Assembly (NCBI RefSeq): GCF_000158095.2 | Contig: NZ_CM011002.1 | Span: 1,565,228-1,629,227, forward strand | Source: Roseibium alexandrii DFL-11 | GTDB lineage: Bacteria > Pseudomonadota > Alphaproteobacteria > Rhizobiales > Stappiaceae | Length of the DNA stretch: 64,000 nt | Direction: 5' to 3' | Part shown: one piece after another, positions 38,402-48,464 of the stretch | How the letters are laid out: every line of letters starts with the position of its first letter | Position numbering within the stretch: position 1 is the first letter of the stretch | Position numbers and translations under genes: made by a program | Notes under the pieces: model-generated | The model's input: the letters and a program-made list of their open reading frames with translations, nothing else | Databases searched by the model: none | What the model was told of the DNA's origin: nothing

Positions 38402-39533
38402 TTATTCAATATCCTCAACAACGACTTCGTCGCCGCCGAAGACGCGTTGGGCCAGCGCTGCTTCCATAAAGGAATCGAGGCTGCCGTCCAGCACGTCGTC
38501 CGGCGATGTGCTTTGAACGCCGGTCCGCAGATCCTTGACCAGCTGATAGGGCTGTAGAACGTAGGAACGGATCTGGTGGCCCCAGCCGATGTCGGTCTTG
38601 GACGCAGCTTCCGCGTTTGCAGCTTCTTCGCGCTTCTTCAGCTCCGCCTCATACAGGCGCGCTTTCAGCATGCCCCAGGCAGTTGCCCGGTTCTTGTGTT
38701 GGGAGCGCTCGGACTGACACTGCACGACAATACCGGTGGGCTGGTGCGTGATGCGCACAGCGGAGTCGGTCGTGTTGACGTGCTGGCCGCCAGCGCCGGA
38801 AGCGCGGTAGGTATCTATCCGGCAATCGCTCTCGTTCACATCGATCTCGATGCTGTCATCGATAACCGGATAAACCCAGGCACTGGAAAAGCTGGTGTGA
38901 CGTCGGGCGTTGCTGTCGTAAGGCGAAATCCGAACCAGGCGGTGGACACCGGACTCCGTTTTCAGCCAGCCATAGGCATTCTCGCCCTTGATGAGCAGCG
39001 TTGCCGATTTGATGCCAGCCTCTTCACCGTCGTGGTATTCCAGAAGCTCAACCTTGTAGCCGCGCTTTTCCGCCCAACGGCGGTACATGCGCAGCAGCAT
39101 GGAGGCCCAGTCTTGGCTCTCCGTGCCGCCTGCCCCGGAGTTGATTTCCAGGTAGGTGTCGTTGCCGTCGGCCTCGCCGGACAGAAGCGAATCCAACTGC
39201 AGCTGATTGACCTTGTCCTTCAGCCCGCGCAGCGCCTCTTCCGCGTCTTCGACAACAGACTTGTCGTCTTCCATTTCACCGAGCTCGATCAGCTCGATGT
39301 TGTCCGCCAGTTCCTGTTCCAGCCCCTTGACGCCGTTGATGCCGTCATCAAGCTGCTGACGCTCGCGCATCAGTTTCTGGGCTTTGGCCGGGTCACTCCA
39401 GAGTTCGGGATCTTCAGAAAGAGCGTTCAGCTCCTCCAGTCTTACCAGGGCCTGATCCCAGTCAAAGATGCCTCCTCAGCAGGCTTATGGCCTGCTTGAT
39501 TTCATCAACGATGGCTTCCATCTCGGCGCGCAT
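38402..39533 (-). CDS. prfB: Peptide chain release factor 2, with programmed +1 frameshift
   Basis: RF2 releases the chain at UGA and UAA. The gene reads ATG at 39533 ([20 protein letters not shown] then RHL), then an in-frame TGA (39464-39462). Translation must shift +1 at CTT TGA C to continue with [20 protein letters not shown] and so on, joining the long downstream frame at 39463. The full product is 376 residues, a normal length. GGQ ([12 protein letters not shown]) is present, and the codon-reading tripeptide reads SPY rather than SPF. A start at 39370 would lack the N-terminal domain. Confidence 0.95.
39461..39476 (-). promoter_or_regulatory. prfB frameshift signal
   Basis: On the minus strand the sequence AGGAGG-CAT-CTT-TGA-C matches the E. 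coli signal AGGGGG-TAT-CTT-TGA-C in spacing and slip site. The Shine-Dalgarno-like AGGAGG (39476-39471) stimulates the shift, and the stop codon is read poorly when RF2 is scarce. Confidence 0.93.
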
Positions 39534-39658
39534 CGGATACCTCTCTTATTGGTGAAAAGCCCGGAGCCTTGATTCAGGATCCGGGCTGAATTTGGAGCGG
39601 GAGATTAGCTTTCCGCAACTTTCCTGTAAACCACCGCCAACAGCGTTTGTTGCGATCG

Positions 39659-42112
39659 TCAGTAAAGTCCGCCGGTGCCTTGCAGAACCGCCTGTCCGGC
39701 TTCAGGCGACACATAGGTTGGAACACCCATTGTATCCTGGAACCCGATAACGGAATAGCTGTCCGGCGGGGCCATGCCCGGTTTGAAAGCCTCCAGGATC
39801 GCGCCCGGCGTTCCGCCCGCTGTCCGCAATCCGGTGTTCTTGTTGATCGGGATCAGCTGCAGTCCGCGCGGGACACGGAACTCCACCGGCGGCTTTTCGG
39901 CGAGAGCTTGCTTGACGAATTCGGTAAAGATCGGTGCAGCCACCTGCCCACCGGTCGCGCCGCGGCCCATCGGCTTGGGATTGTCGAAACCGACGAAAAC
40001 ACCGACTGCGAGATCCGGTGTATAACCAACGAACCACGCATCTTTTTCATCATTCGTCGTCCCGGTCTTGCCAGCAACAGGCCGACCAACGGCGCGGACC
40101 GAGGTTGCAGTTCCGCGCTGAACCACACCCTCCATCATGGAGGTGATCTGGTAAGCGGTCATCGGGTCGAGCACTTGCTCACGATTGTCGATCAAAGTCG
40201 GTTCGCTCTGACCGTCCCAGGCATTTTGCGTACAGCCGTCACAGATCCGGCTGTCGTGCTTGTAGATTGTGCGGCCGTAGCGGTCCTGGATCCGGTCGAT
40301 CAGGGTCGGATGCAGCTTTCGGCCCCCATTGGCAATGGTCGCATAAGCTGCCGTCATCCGCAGAACCGTGGTTTCCCCGGCACCGAGCGACATGGACAGA
40401 ACCGGCAGCATGTTATCGTAGATGCCGAACCGCTTGGCGTATTCCGCCACCAGCGGCATGCCCATGTCCTGTGCGAGGCGCACGGTCATCACGTTCCGCG
40501 ACCGTTCAATCCCGGTGCGCAAGGTCGACGGACCGTAGAACTTGCCGCCGTAGTTTTGAGGCCGCCAGGTCCCAAGTCCAGGACCTTGGGAAATCTCGAG
40601 CGGTGCATCCATCACCACAGATGACGGAGTGTATCCATTGTCGAGGGCCGCAGCATACAAGAACGGCTTGAAGGAGGAGCCCGGCTGACGCCAGGCCTGT
40701 GTTGCCCGGTTAAATTCACTCTGTGCAAAGCTGAAACCGCCGACCAGGGCCAGAACACGGCCGGTGTACGGGTCCATCGCGACGAGGGCGCCGGACACTT
40801 TCGGGATCTGGCGAAGCTCATATGTACCGGGTGCAACGGCGCTTTCCTGAACATAGACCACATCGCCCGGTGCCAAAACATCCGAGACGGCGGACGGTGC
40901 CCGGCCGCTGACCCGTGCCCATTTCATAGTTTCCAGAAACAGCGGGCCGGCCTTGCGGTCTTCCTCGAGCTGCCCGCTTTGAAGCCGCTCCGGTTGGATG
41001 CCAACCCGCGCTTCGCTGGTTCCGCTTTCCAGGACAACAGCCAAAGACCATTCTTGCAGATCGCTCAATGCTTCGATCTTAGCCAGTTCAACGCCCCAGT
41101 CGGTGCCCGTGGAGATTCGGTCAATCGGTCCGTTCCAGCTGCCGCGCTGGTGATCGAACTTGATCAGGCCGTCCATCAAGGTCTTGCGCGCGATCTGTTG
41201 CATTTCCGGGTCGAGCGTGGACCGCACGGAAAGCCCGCCTTCATAAAGGCGCTTGGTGCCGAAGATGTCAGCCACTTCCCGGCGGACTTCTTCGGTGAAG
41301 TACTCTGCGGCAAACAACTTAGAGCCGTGACCGCGGAGCTTCACCGTGATCGGCTTTGCCTTGGCCTCTTCGCCGTCCTCAAAACTCACATGCCCGTCTT
41401 CAACCATGCGATCGATCACATAGTTGCGGCGCGCTACTGCAGCCTCGGTTTTCCGGTAGGGGTGATAATTGCTCGGCCCCTTCGGAAGCGCTGCCAGGTA
41501 GGCGGCCTCTTCCAAAGACAACTCATGAACGGACTTGTCGAAGTAGATCAGCGAGGCCGCTGCAACACCGTAAGCGCCGAACCCGAAGTAGATCTCGTTG
41601 AGATAAAGCTCAAGGATTTCGTCCTTCGTATAGGCCTGCTCGATGCGCAGCGCGAGGATGGCTTCCTTGATTTTCCGTTCAACGCGCAACTCGTTGGTCA
41701 GAAGGAAGTTCTTCGCGACCTGCTGCGTGATCGTTGACGCGCCTTCCGGACGCCGGCCAGATCCGTAATTCTGGATGAAACGCACAGCCGCACGCGCAAT
41801 ACCCTCAGGGTCAACGCCAAGGTGGGTGTAAAAATTCTTGTCCTCGGCCGAAATGAAGGACTGTTTCAAGCGGTCGGGCATTGCCTGGATCGGCAGAAAC
41901 ATCCGGCGCTGGGTGGCATATTCTGCCATTAGGCTGCCGTCTGCGGCATGAACACGGGTCATGACCGGCGGCTCATAGTTCTTCAGAGCACTGTAGTCCG
42001 GCAATCCATCATTGAGGTGTTGTAGATACATCCACACCCCAGCGGCCATCAGCAAGGCAAAGGCCGCGCCGATCCCAAATAGATAACCAAAGAACTTCAC
42101 CAAGAATTTCAT
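39659..42112 (-). CDS. mrcA: Penicillin-binding protein 1A
   Basis: This 817-residue bifunctional peptidoglycan synthase has an N-terminal membrane anchor (about 7-29), then a glycosyltransferase domain with Glu90 in ISAEDKNFYTHLG and GASTITQQVAKN. The transpeptidase domain has SxxK (PGSSFKPF), SRN and KTGTT. All motifs look active. The TP domain also has an inserted OB-like region, as usual for PBP1A. It is located between amiC and prfB on the same strand, the standard alphaproteobacterial order. Confidence 0.96.
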   Translation of the reverse strand: MKFLVKFFGYLFGIGAAFALLMAAGVWMYLQHLNDGLPDYSALKNYEPPVMTRVHAADGSLMAEYATQRRMFLPIQAMPDRLKQSFISAEDKNFYTHLGVDPEGIARAAVRFIQNYGSGRRPEGASTITQQVAKNFLLTNELRVERKIKEAILALRIEQAYTKDEILELYLNEIYFGFGAYGVAAASLIYFDKSVHELSLEEAAYLAALPKGPSNYHPYRKTEAAVARRNYVIDRMVEDGHVSFEDGEEAKAKPITVKLRGHGSKLFAAEYFTEEVRREVADIFGTKRLYEGGLSVRSTLDPEMQQIARKTLMDGLIKFDHQRGSWNGPIDRISTGTDWGVELAKIEALSDLQEWSLAVVLESGTSEARVGIQPERLQSGQLEEDRKAGPLFLETMKWARVSGRAPSAVSDVLAPGDVVYVQESAVAPGTYELRQIPKVSGALVAMDPYTGRVLALVGGFSFAQSEFNRATQAWRQPGSSFKPFLYAAALDNGYTPSSVVMDAPLEISQGPGLGTWRPQNYGGKFYGPSTLRTGIERSRNVMTVRLAQDMGMPLVAEYAKRFGIYDNMLPVLSMSLGAGETTVLRMTAAYATIANGGRKLHPTLIDRIQDRYGRTIYKHDSRICDGCTQNAWDGQSEPTLIDNREQVLDPMTAYQITSMMEGVVQRGTATSVRAVGRPVAGKTGTTNDEKDAWFVGYTPDLAVGVFVGFDNPKPMGRGATGGQVAAPIFTEFVKQALAEKPPVEFRVPRGLQLIPINKNTGLRTAGGTPGAILEAFKPGMAPPDSYSVIGFQDTMGVPTYVSPEAGQAVLQGTGGLY

Positions 42113-42294
42113 ATGCGGGCTCGTCTTTCCCCGTCCAGCATGCCCTTACGTCTTTTACCACGCATTTAAGGGCAGGCACATATCTGTGCCAATTGCGACA
42201 ATAGCAGTGTTAGCCTAAGTCGTGCACATTTATGGCGATGCTGAGGCAAATACCAGCTAAAGGTTTCCGAATGTTTTTTCGCCGGTTGCACCGG

Positions 42295-43611
42295 TTATTG
42301 CGATACCGCGCCATCCCGTCCCGCCAGGCGCGGCCTGAAGAAACTGTGGATGGCCTCTGTCATGGCGTCCGCCATCCGCTCCCGCCACTCTTCAGATATC
42401 AAGAGTTTCTCATCATGCGCGTTCGACAGATAACCGAGTTCGACCAAAACCGATGGCACATCATGCGCTTTCAAAACTCGGAAACCGGCGGATCTGTGCG
42501 GATTTCTGATCAGTCGTACCGCACTCTGCCACTCGCCAATCAGGGTCTTGGCAAAATAAACGGAGAAAGACCGGGTCTCGCGCCGGGCCAAATCAAGCAG
42601 AATGTCGGTTACTTCCGTCGGCTCTTCTTCAAGTTCAACACCCGCGATGATGTCCGACATGTTTTCGCTGGCGGCCAACTCCTCGGCAAGGTCATCCGAT
42701 GCCCGGTCTGACAAGGTGTAAACAGTCGCTCCGCGCGCCAGTTTTTTGCCGCGCACCACCGAATCAGCATGGATCGAAATAAAGAGATCAGCCGCCAGAT
42801 CATGGCCGATCTGGACACGCTCTCCCAGCGGGATGAATGTGTCATCATCCCGTGTCAGATGGATTTGATAGAGACCGCTTTCTAAAAGCTTGTCCCGAAG
42901 CAGTTTGGAAAACTCCAGAACGATCGCCTTTTCCAGAGTTCCGCCGACACCGATCGCTCCGTAGTCAATGCCGCCATGCCCAGGATCCAGTACGATCACC
43001 GGTTTGCTGTTCGCACGTTGCGCTGTCATGAGATCGGTTTTCGGTGCGGCATCTTCCCGGCTGGCAGTGCGCTTTGACCGGGTATCGGAGACAAACTTCG
43101 CAAATTCTTCATCGCTGGCCCGCACCAGATCAATCACCAGGCGCGATGGCTGATCGTCGATCGAGGGCAGAAACAGTGTTTTGTCCACCCGGACCGGTGC
43201 AACCAGGTCCACAACGACGCGAGATTTTCCGACGGCGAACAGACCAAACCGCCAGTCACGAACGAGCCCCTGCTCCGCATTTTGCGCTCTTTTGTCAAAC
43301 GCAAAGGTCACTTCCGGCAGATCCAGAATGAGCCGGTAGGGCGTTCCCAGAGCGGAAATCACAGGGGTAACCTGGGCATTTAGTTCAAAAACGATTCGTG
43401 TCCGGTCTTCATCGCCGGCGACCCGAGCGGCTGAGATGACCGGCTTTTCAGATGCCAGTACCTGCGACCCATATGCTGACATAATGATCACAAGTGAAAT
43501 GACCGCGAGCGCAATAACCCATTGAACCGCCGAAGCAATCGTCAACACACGGGCCAAACCGCTTGACGCCGGTGATCGCAGCAATTTTGTGTTATCAGCC
43601 ATTCTCATCAA
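42295..43611 (-). CDS. amiC: N-acetylmuramoyl-L-alanine amidase (AmiC-like)
   Basis: This 438-residue periplasmic amidase cleaves the lactyl-peptide bond of peptidoglycan in cell separation. An N-terminal membrane-type signal (about 23-50) is followed by an AMIN domain (about 60-165) and an Amidase_3 domain with LDPGHGGIDYGA, GTLEKAIVLEF and a later HADS, which carry the zinc ligands. It starts with MMRMADNTKL and is divergent from rne. It probably needs an activator such as an M23 protein. Confidence 0.93.
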   Translation of the reverse strand: MMRMADNTKLLRSPASSGLARVLTIASAVQWVIALAVISLVIIMSAYGSQVLASEKPVISAARVAGDEDRTRIVFELNAQVTPVISALGTPYRLILDLPEVTFAFDKRAQNAEQGLVRDWRFGLFAVGKSRVVVDLVAPVRVDKTLFLPSIDDQPSRLVIDLVRASDEEFAKFVSDTRSKRTASREDAAPKTDLMTAQRANSKPVIVLDPGHGGIDYGAIGVGGTLEKAIVLEFSKLLRDKLLESGLYQIHLTRDDDTFIPLGERVQIGHDLAADLFISIHADSVVRGKKLARGATVYTLSDRASDDLAEELAASENMSDIIAGVELEEEPTEVTDILLDLARRETRSFSVYFAKTLIGEWQSAVRLIRNPHRSAGFRVLKAHDVPSVLVELGYLSNAHDEKLLISEEWRERMADAMTEAIHSFFRPRLAGRDGAVSQ

Positions 43612-44255
43612 ATCAGATCGCCTTGAACCTTCGAGGTTTTATGCCATTCGCCCCCTATTCGATAGGGAAAATGCCTTAGGCTGTTCAGTTTGCTTGCAAA
43701 CCTTGTTCGCGGATCGTAAAAGTACCTTACGGATTCAGGTTTGAAACCGATACTGTCCGATGTGGCAAAAGGATGGACATATCCACAACGCCATCGGTTT
43801 GCGGGCCCATAAAACGATAGAACAGAGGCCGTTCTGCCGTATCACGGGCGATCCGAAACCTCAAACGGACAGACTATCGGCGGTTGCTGACAGTCCATCG
43901 CCCCTCGCGCTGCAAACATTTGAACGTGCAGTCTTACGGGGTCGAAGCGGATAACCAGACCAGCCTGACCCGACCGGGACCAGATCCATGGCCACTTGGC
44001 CAGCTGAGCCGGAACACAGATTGATAGACTTAACTCAAGGGCTTGCGTTGCCCCGAAGGACCCGCGTGATGCAAATGCTGATCAACATCGAACAAGCCCC
44101 CGCCTTAGGTGCGGCCGCTTGTTTTGATCAGCCAAACGCGCCGGGCGCAGACGCCCTTGCTCGCAACAGCAAAACAAGTACGGCGGCCATCCTCCTTTCG
44201 GGCGATGCGCGCTTCAGATGCGCGCACATGAGCGCCGCCGTGGAGAAATTCAATA
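43612..44255 (+). other. Intergenic region with probable long rne leader
   Basis: This is the 644-bp gap between divergent amiC and rne. I see no protein-coding gene. A hairpin TGCGCGC-TTCAGAT-GCGCGCA (44206-44226) sits about 30 nt upstream of the rne ATG. RNase E mRNAs often have long leaders that let the enzyme control its own level, so an autoregulatory leader is likely here, but the transcription start is not visible from sequence alone. Confidence 0.4.
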
Positions 44256-47027
44256 ATGGCAAACAAGATGCTGATCGACGCGGGCCACCCGGAAGAGACC
44301 CGGGTCGTCGTCGTCCGCGGCAATCGGGTTGAAGAATTCGATTTTGAAGCAGCGAATCGCAAACAGCTGCGTGGTAACATTTATCTGGCGAAGGTCACAC
44401 GGGTCGAACCCTCCCTTCAGGCAGCTTTTGTAGAATACGGCGGGAACCGGCACGGTTTTCTGGCATTCAGCGAGATTCACCCGGATTATTATCAAATCCC
44501 GGTCGCCGACCGGGAGGCTTTGCTCGCAGCCGAAGCTGCCGAGCGCCAACCTGACGAGACGGAACAGGAAGAAAAGCCGAAACGCCGGCGCCGGTCGCGG
44601 GCAGCGCGCAATGAATCGGATGCCGATACTGTTGCCAGCGAAAAGGTTGAAACCCCGGATGAAGACGAAGAGGGATCTGATCCAGAAGCAAATGCCGGCA
44701 GTGATTCAGAAACTACGGAATCGGTAGCTGCCGACAGCAGCGCCGAAGATGAGGCTGATGCCAACTCAGATGGCGAAGAAGCTGCTGAGAACACAGCCGA
44801 TGCTCAGGCTGCTGACGCGGACGCCGAGAGCCCATCTGATGAAAACGAAGATGACGCCAAACCGGCTCGTGCACGCCGCCGGCGGCGCCGCAAGTCTGAT
44901 GTCGAAGCCGCATCAAACGACGATGAAGGCGACAATGGCGACGACGAAGTTGAATCGGTTGGCGCTGAAGACGCCCTGGAAGAAGTGCCGGAGCGCCGTG
45001 CTCCAATGCGGAAGCAATACAAAATCCAGGAAGTCATCAAGCGCCGCCAGATCATCCTGGTACAGGTGGTCAAAGAAGAGCGCGGCAATAAGGGCGCGGC
45101 ACTGACCACCTATCTATCTCTGGCAGGCCGGTATTCCGTTTTGATGCCGAACACTGCTCGTGGTGGTGGTATTTCCCGCAAGATCACACAGCCAACAGAC
45201 CGCAAGCGCCTCAAGAAAATCGCATCGGAGCTCGATGTGCCGGAAGGCATGGGCGTTATCCTGCGTACCGCAGGTGCCAGCCGGACAAAGGCAGAGATCA
45301 AACGCGACTTTGAATATCTCATGCGGCTCTGGGAGAATGTGCGCGAGCTGACCTTAAAATCGAGCGCGCCGAGCCTCGTTTATGAGGAAGGCAGCCTGAT
45401 CAAACGATCGATCAGGGACCTCTATAACAAGGACATAGACGAGGTATCGGTCGCGGGCGACGAAGGTTATCGGGAGGCAAAAGACTTCATGCGCATGCTC
45501 ATGCCGAGCCATGCCAAGAACGTCCAGCCGTATCGCGACCCCTCCCCGCTGTTCATCCGCTATGGCGTGGAACCGCAACTTGATGCCATGTTCTCGCCGC
45601 ATGTGACTCTGAAGTCCGGCGGATACATTGTGATCAACCAGACCGAAGCTCTGGTCTCCATTGACGTGAACTCGGGCAAATCGACCCGCGAACACAACAT
45701 CGAGGACACTGCCCTTCAGACCAACCTGGAAGCGGCCGAGGAAGTGACCCGTCAGTTGCGCCTGCGTGACCTTGCCGGACTTGTTGTGATCGATTTCATC
45801 GATATGGAGGAATCGAAAAACAACCGGTCTGTTGAGCGAAAACTGAAGGATTGCCTGAAAAACGACCGCGCACGCATTCAGGTCGGACGGATATCCCATT
45901 TCGGTCTTCTGGAAATGTCGCGCCAGCGGCTGCGCACCGGTGTTCTGGAGAGCTCCACCACACCATGCCCGCATTGTCAGGGCACCGGCATGATCCGGTC
46001 GGTGGAATCTGTAGCGCTCCATGTACTGCGGTCCATCGAAGACAACCTTCTCAAGGGCGCGACGCACGATCTGATCATCCGGACATCGGCAGAAGTCGCT
46101 CTTTATATTCTCAATCAAAAACGCTCGAACCTGTTCGATCTAGAGGTCCGGTTTCTGGTCGGGATCGAAGTCCAGGCAGACCATATGGTCAACGGACAGC
46201 TTTATGTTCTGGAACGCGGCGCCCTGATTGACCGTGACCGTCAGCCGGTGCCGACCGCGACTGTCCAGCCGGACATGATCGATATCATCGACGAAGATAC
46301 CGAGCAGCCGGTTGCCGAAGAACAGGCGCAGCAGGACCAAGACGAGGACAACAACGATCGCCGCCGCAAGCGCCGCCGCAAACGCCGGCGGGGTGGTTCT
46401 GACGCTCAAAATGAAGAGACCTTAGAAGCAAACGCCGATAGCGAAACCGTTGATGACGAACAGGCCGAAGCGCGCGGCGCGGACGAGGACAACGACGACG
46501 AACCACGCCGCAAACGGCGCCGGGGCCGCCGGGGTGGTCGCCGCGGGCGCCGTGACGACGAGATGGAAAACCGGGCAGACGATGCCAACGGCTCTGACGG
46601 CGACTCTTCTGATGCACCTGTCTCTGACGAAAACCCGGACGCTGAACAGACCGAAGTGACCGCTGCGTCCGATGCACCGGTATCGGAGACTGTCGCGGCT
46701 GCCGACACCGGCAACCTAGAGCAGCCGGTAAATGGCGTCGATGCAAGTGCATCGGAGCCGTCTGAAGCTGTAGAACCCTCACAGGCTGCGGAGCCTGAAG
46801 CTGCGGTGAGCACTGAGGAACCAGTCGCTCAAATTGATAAAGCGGAAGAAATCGTCATCGAAACGCCGGTATCTGAGGCGCCGGTGGAAGCTGAAACTGT
46901 TGCGGAAGAGCCGGTTAAGCCTTCTGCTCCAGCCGAACCGGTTGTGACGAGTGAAACGTCCGGCGAAGAAGAAGCCGACAAGCCGAAACGCGGCGGTTGG
47001 TGGCAACGCGGCCGGTCGTTCTTCTAA
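44256..47027 (+). CDS. rne: Ribonuclease E
   Basis: This essential endoribonuclease and degradosome scaffold is 923 residues long. The N-terminal half has the S1 domain, split by a long acidic/basic insertion (about 95-245, ending in an RRRRRK patch), then the DNase I-like catalytic region with DIDVNSGKSTREHNIEDTAL, ending at the zinc-link CPHC (Cys571, Cys574). The C-terminal part is low-complexity: Arg-rich blocks (KRRRKRRRGG and GRRGRRDD) and an acidic Ala/Glu/Pro-rich tail for RNA and protein binding. Terminator at 47057. Confidence 0.96.
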   Translation: MANKMLIDAGHPEETRVVVVRGNRVEEFDFEAANRKQLRGNIYLAKVTRVEPSLQAAFVEYGGNRHGFLAFSEIHPDYYQIPVADREALLAAEAAERQPDETEQEEKPKRRRRSRAARNESDADTVASEKVETPDEDEEGSDPEANAGSDSETTESVAADSSAEDEADANSDGEEAAENTADAQAADADAESPSDENEDDAKPARARRRRRRKSDVEAASNDDEGDNGDDEVESVGAEDALEEVPERRAPMRKQYKIQEVIKRRQIILVQVVKEERGNKGAALTTYLSLAGRYSVLMPNTARGGGISRKITQPTDRKRLKKIASELDVPEGMGVILRTAGASRTKAEIKRDFEYLMRLWENVRELTLKSSAPSLVYEEGSLIKRSIRDLYNKDIDEVSVAGDEGYREAKDFMRMLMPSHAKNVQPYRDPSPLFIRYGVEPQLDAMFSPHVTLKSGGYIVINQTEALVSIDVNSGKSTREHNIEDTALQTNLEAAEEVTRQLRLRDLAGLVVIDFIDMEESKNNRSVERKLKDCLKNDRARIQVGRISHFGLLEMSRQRLRTGVLESSTTPCPHCQGTGMIRSVESVALHVLRSIEDNLLKGATHDLIIRTSAEVALYILNQKRSNLFDLEVRFLVGIEVQADHMVNGQLYVLERGALIDRDRQPVPTATVQPDMIDIIDEDTEQPVAEEQAQQDQDEDNNDRRRKRRRKRRRGGSDAQNEETLEANADSETVDDEQAEARGADEDNDDEPRRKRRRGRRGGRRGRRDDEMENRADDANGSDGDSSDAPVSDENPDAEQTEVTAASDAPVSETVAAADTGNLEQPVNGVDASASEPSEAVEPSQAAEPEAAVSTEEPVAQIDKAEEIVIETPVSEAPVEAETVAEEPVKPSAPAEPVVTSETSGEEEADKPKRGGWWQRGRSFF

Positions 47028-47056
47028 AGATCCCCGCGCATCGCTTTAAAAAAATC

Positions 47057-47087
47057 AAAGGCGGCCGTTGTGGCCGCCTTTTTGTTT
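47057..47087 (+). terminator. Terminator of rne
   Basis: AAAGGCGGCC (47057-47066) pairs perfectly with GGCCGCCTTT (47072-47081) around GTTGT, and TTGTTTC follows. Confidence 0.88.
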
Positions 47088-47112
47088 CAGAACCGAGCTT
47101 CGCTTCCGGTTT

Positions 47113-48273
47113 TCAGATCCAGTCCTTCAAACGCTGCAATGCGGATTTCATGTCGTCATGTGCGCCGGCGAAGGAAAAGCGCATGAACTCCTTGCCATGT
47201 ACCGGATCGAAATCAACACCCGGTGTCGCTGCAACCCCGGCCTCATGAAGCATCCGCTTTGCAAAATCGAGGCTGTCACTGCTGAAACGGCTGATATCCG
47301 CGTAGATGTAGAATGCCCCATCCACCGGAAGCAGTTTGTCGAAACCAATCTCCGGCAACCCCTTCACAAGCAATTCGCGGTTTGCCGCATAGCCTGCCTT
47401 TACCGCCTCCAGTTCCTGAACGGCATCGAGCGCAGATGCAGCTGCGATCTGGGACAGCTCCGGTGGTGAGATGTAGAGACTTTGAGCAATGCGTTCGGTT
47501 GGCCTGACAAGTTGTTCGGGCAGCACCATCCAGCCAATCCGCCAGCCGGTCATGCAATAGTATTTCGAGAAGCTGTTGATGATAATGGCATTTTGCGATG
47601 TTTCGAGAGCTGTTTTCTGCTCTCCGGCATAATCCAGACCATGGTAAATCTCGTCCGAGATGAACCAAATCCCGGCCTCATCACAATATGCGATCAGATC
47701 GGACAAGGCTTCAGCTGTCATCATGGTACCGGTCGGATTTGCCGGGCTTGCAACAAGAACACCCCGCACCGGCCCGTCTTTTCGCGCAGCATCCAAATGG
47801 TCTGGCGTAAGGCTCCAACGGGTCTCAGCCCCCACTTCGACTTCAACCGGAACAAGTCCAAGAGCTTTGATTATATTCCGATAGGCCGGATACCCTGGCG
47901 CGGTCAGGACAATCCGGTCGCCTGGATCAAACGCTGCGAGGAATGCTAGATTAAACCCGGCGGAAGATCCGGTCGTTGCCATGATCCTGCCGGACGGCAC
48001 ATCCACTCCGTAGGTCTTTCGGTAATGCGTGGCTAAGGCCTCCCGCAATGGCTTGATCCCGAGAGCTTCCGTATACCCCAGCTTGCCGTGTTTAAGCGCT
48101 GCCTCAGCTGCCGCCAGAGCCGTTTTGGGCGCCGGAGCAGATGGCTGCCCCACCTCCATGTGGATGATGGACCGTCCGGCAGCCTCTAGTCCGGCGGCTT
48201 CGGCTAATACATCCATTGCGATGAAGGGAGCCACGTCACTGCGTTTTGACGGTCGAAAGCGGTCTTGTACCAT
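47113..48273 (-). CDS. Aminotransferase class I/II (PLP-dependent)
   Basis: This 386-residue fold-type I aminotransferase has the PLP-binding Lys in NSFSKYYCMTGWRIGW, the Asn/Tyr pocket ASPANPTGTM, and an SDEIYHGLDY Asp and Tyr. The C-terminal RFSFAG contains the substrate-carboxylate Arg. The best guess is an aspartate/alanine/aromatic-type aminotransferase; the substrate is not identifiable. It is convergent with rne and divergent from the M48 gene. Confidence 0.9.
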   Translation of the reverse strand: MVQDRFRPSKRSDVAPFIAMDVLAEAAGLEAAGRSIIHMEVGQPSAPAPKTALAAAEAALKHGKLGYTEALGIKPLREALATHYRKTYGVDVPSGRIMATTGSSAGFNLAFLAAFDPGDRIVLTAPGYPAYRNIIKALGLVPVEVEVGAETRWSLTPDHLDAARKDGPVRGVLVASPANPTGTMMTAEALSDLIAYCDEAGIWFISDEIYHGLDYAGEQKTALETSQNAIIINSFSKYYCMTGWRIGWMVLPEQLVRPTERIAQSLYISPPELSQIAAASALDAVQELEAVKAGYAANRELLVKGLPEIGFDKLLPVDGAFYIYADISRFSSDSLDFAKRMLHEAGVAATPGVDFDPVHGKEFMRFSFAGAHDDMKSALQRLKDWI

Positions 48274-48464
48274 TCCGGATCCTATAGTTATTCAGTGCAC
48301 GTTGGGCGTGGTGGTTCAATGCCCATAACTTCTGAATGACATTTACAGTAAGCACCGACACTGCGAAACTCGTCCAATTGGTTACTGAAATGCAGTTAAA
48401 TCTTTGCATTTGCATCCGGCATTTCTTGACCCAAAGGGGTCCGGCCCATACCTTCGCCACAAAC

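Noticed and set aside
43760..44332. ORFs in the rne leader
   Set aside because: Short, Arg/Pro/Gly-rich frames without ribosome-binding sites, overlapping the rne start; treated as leader sequence.
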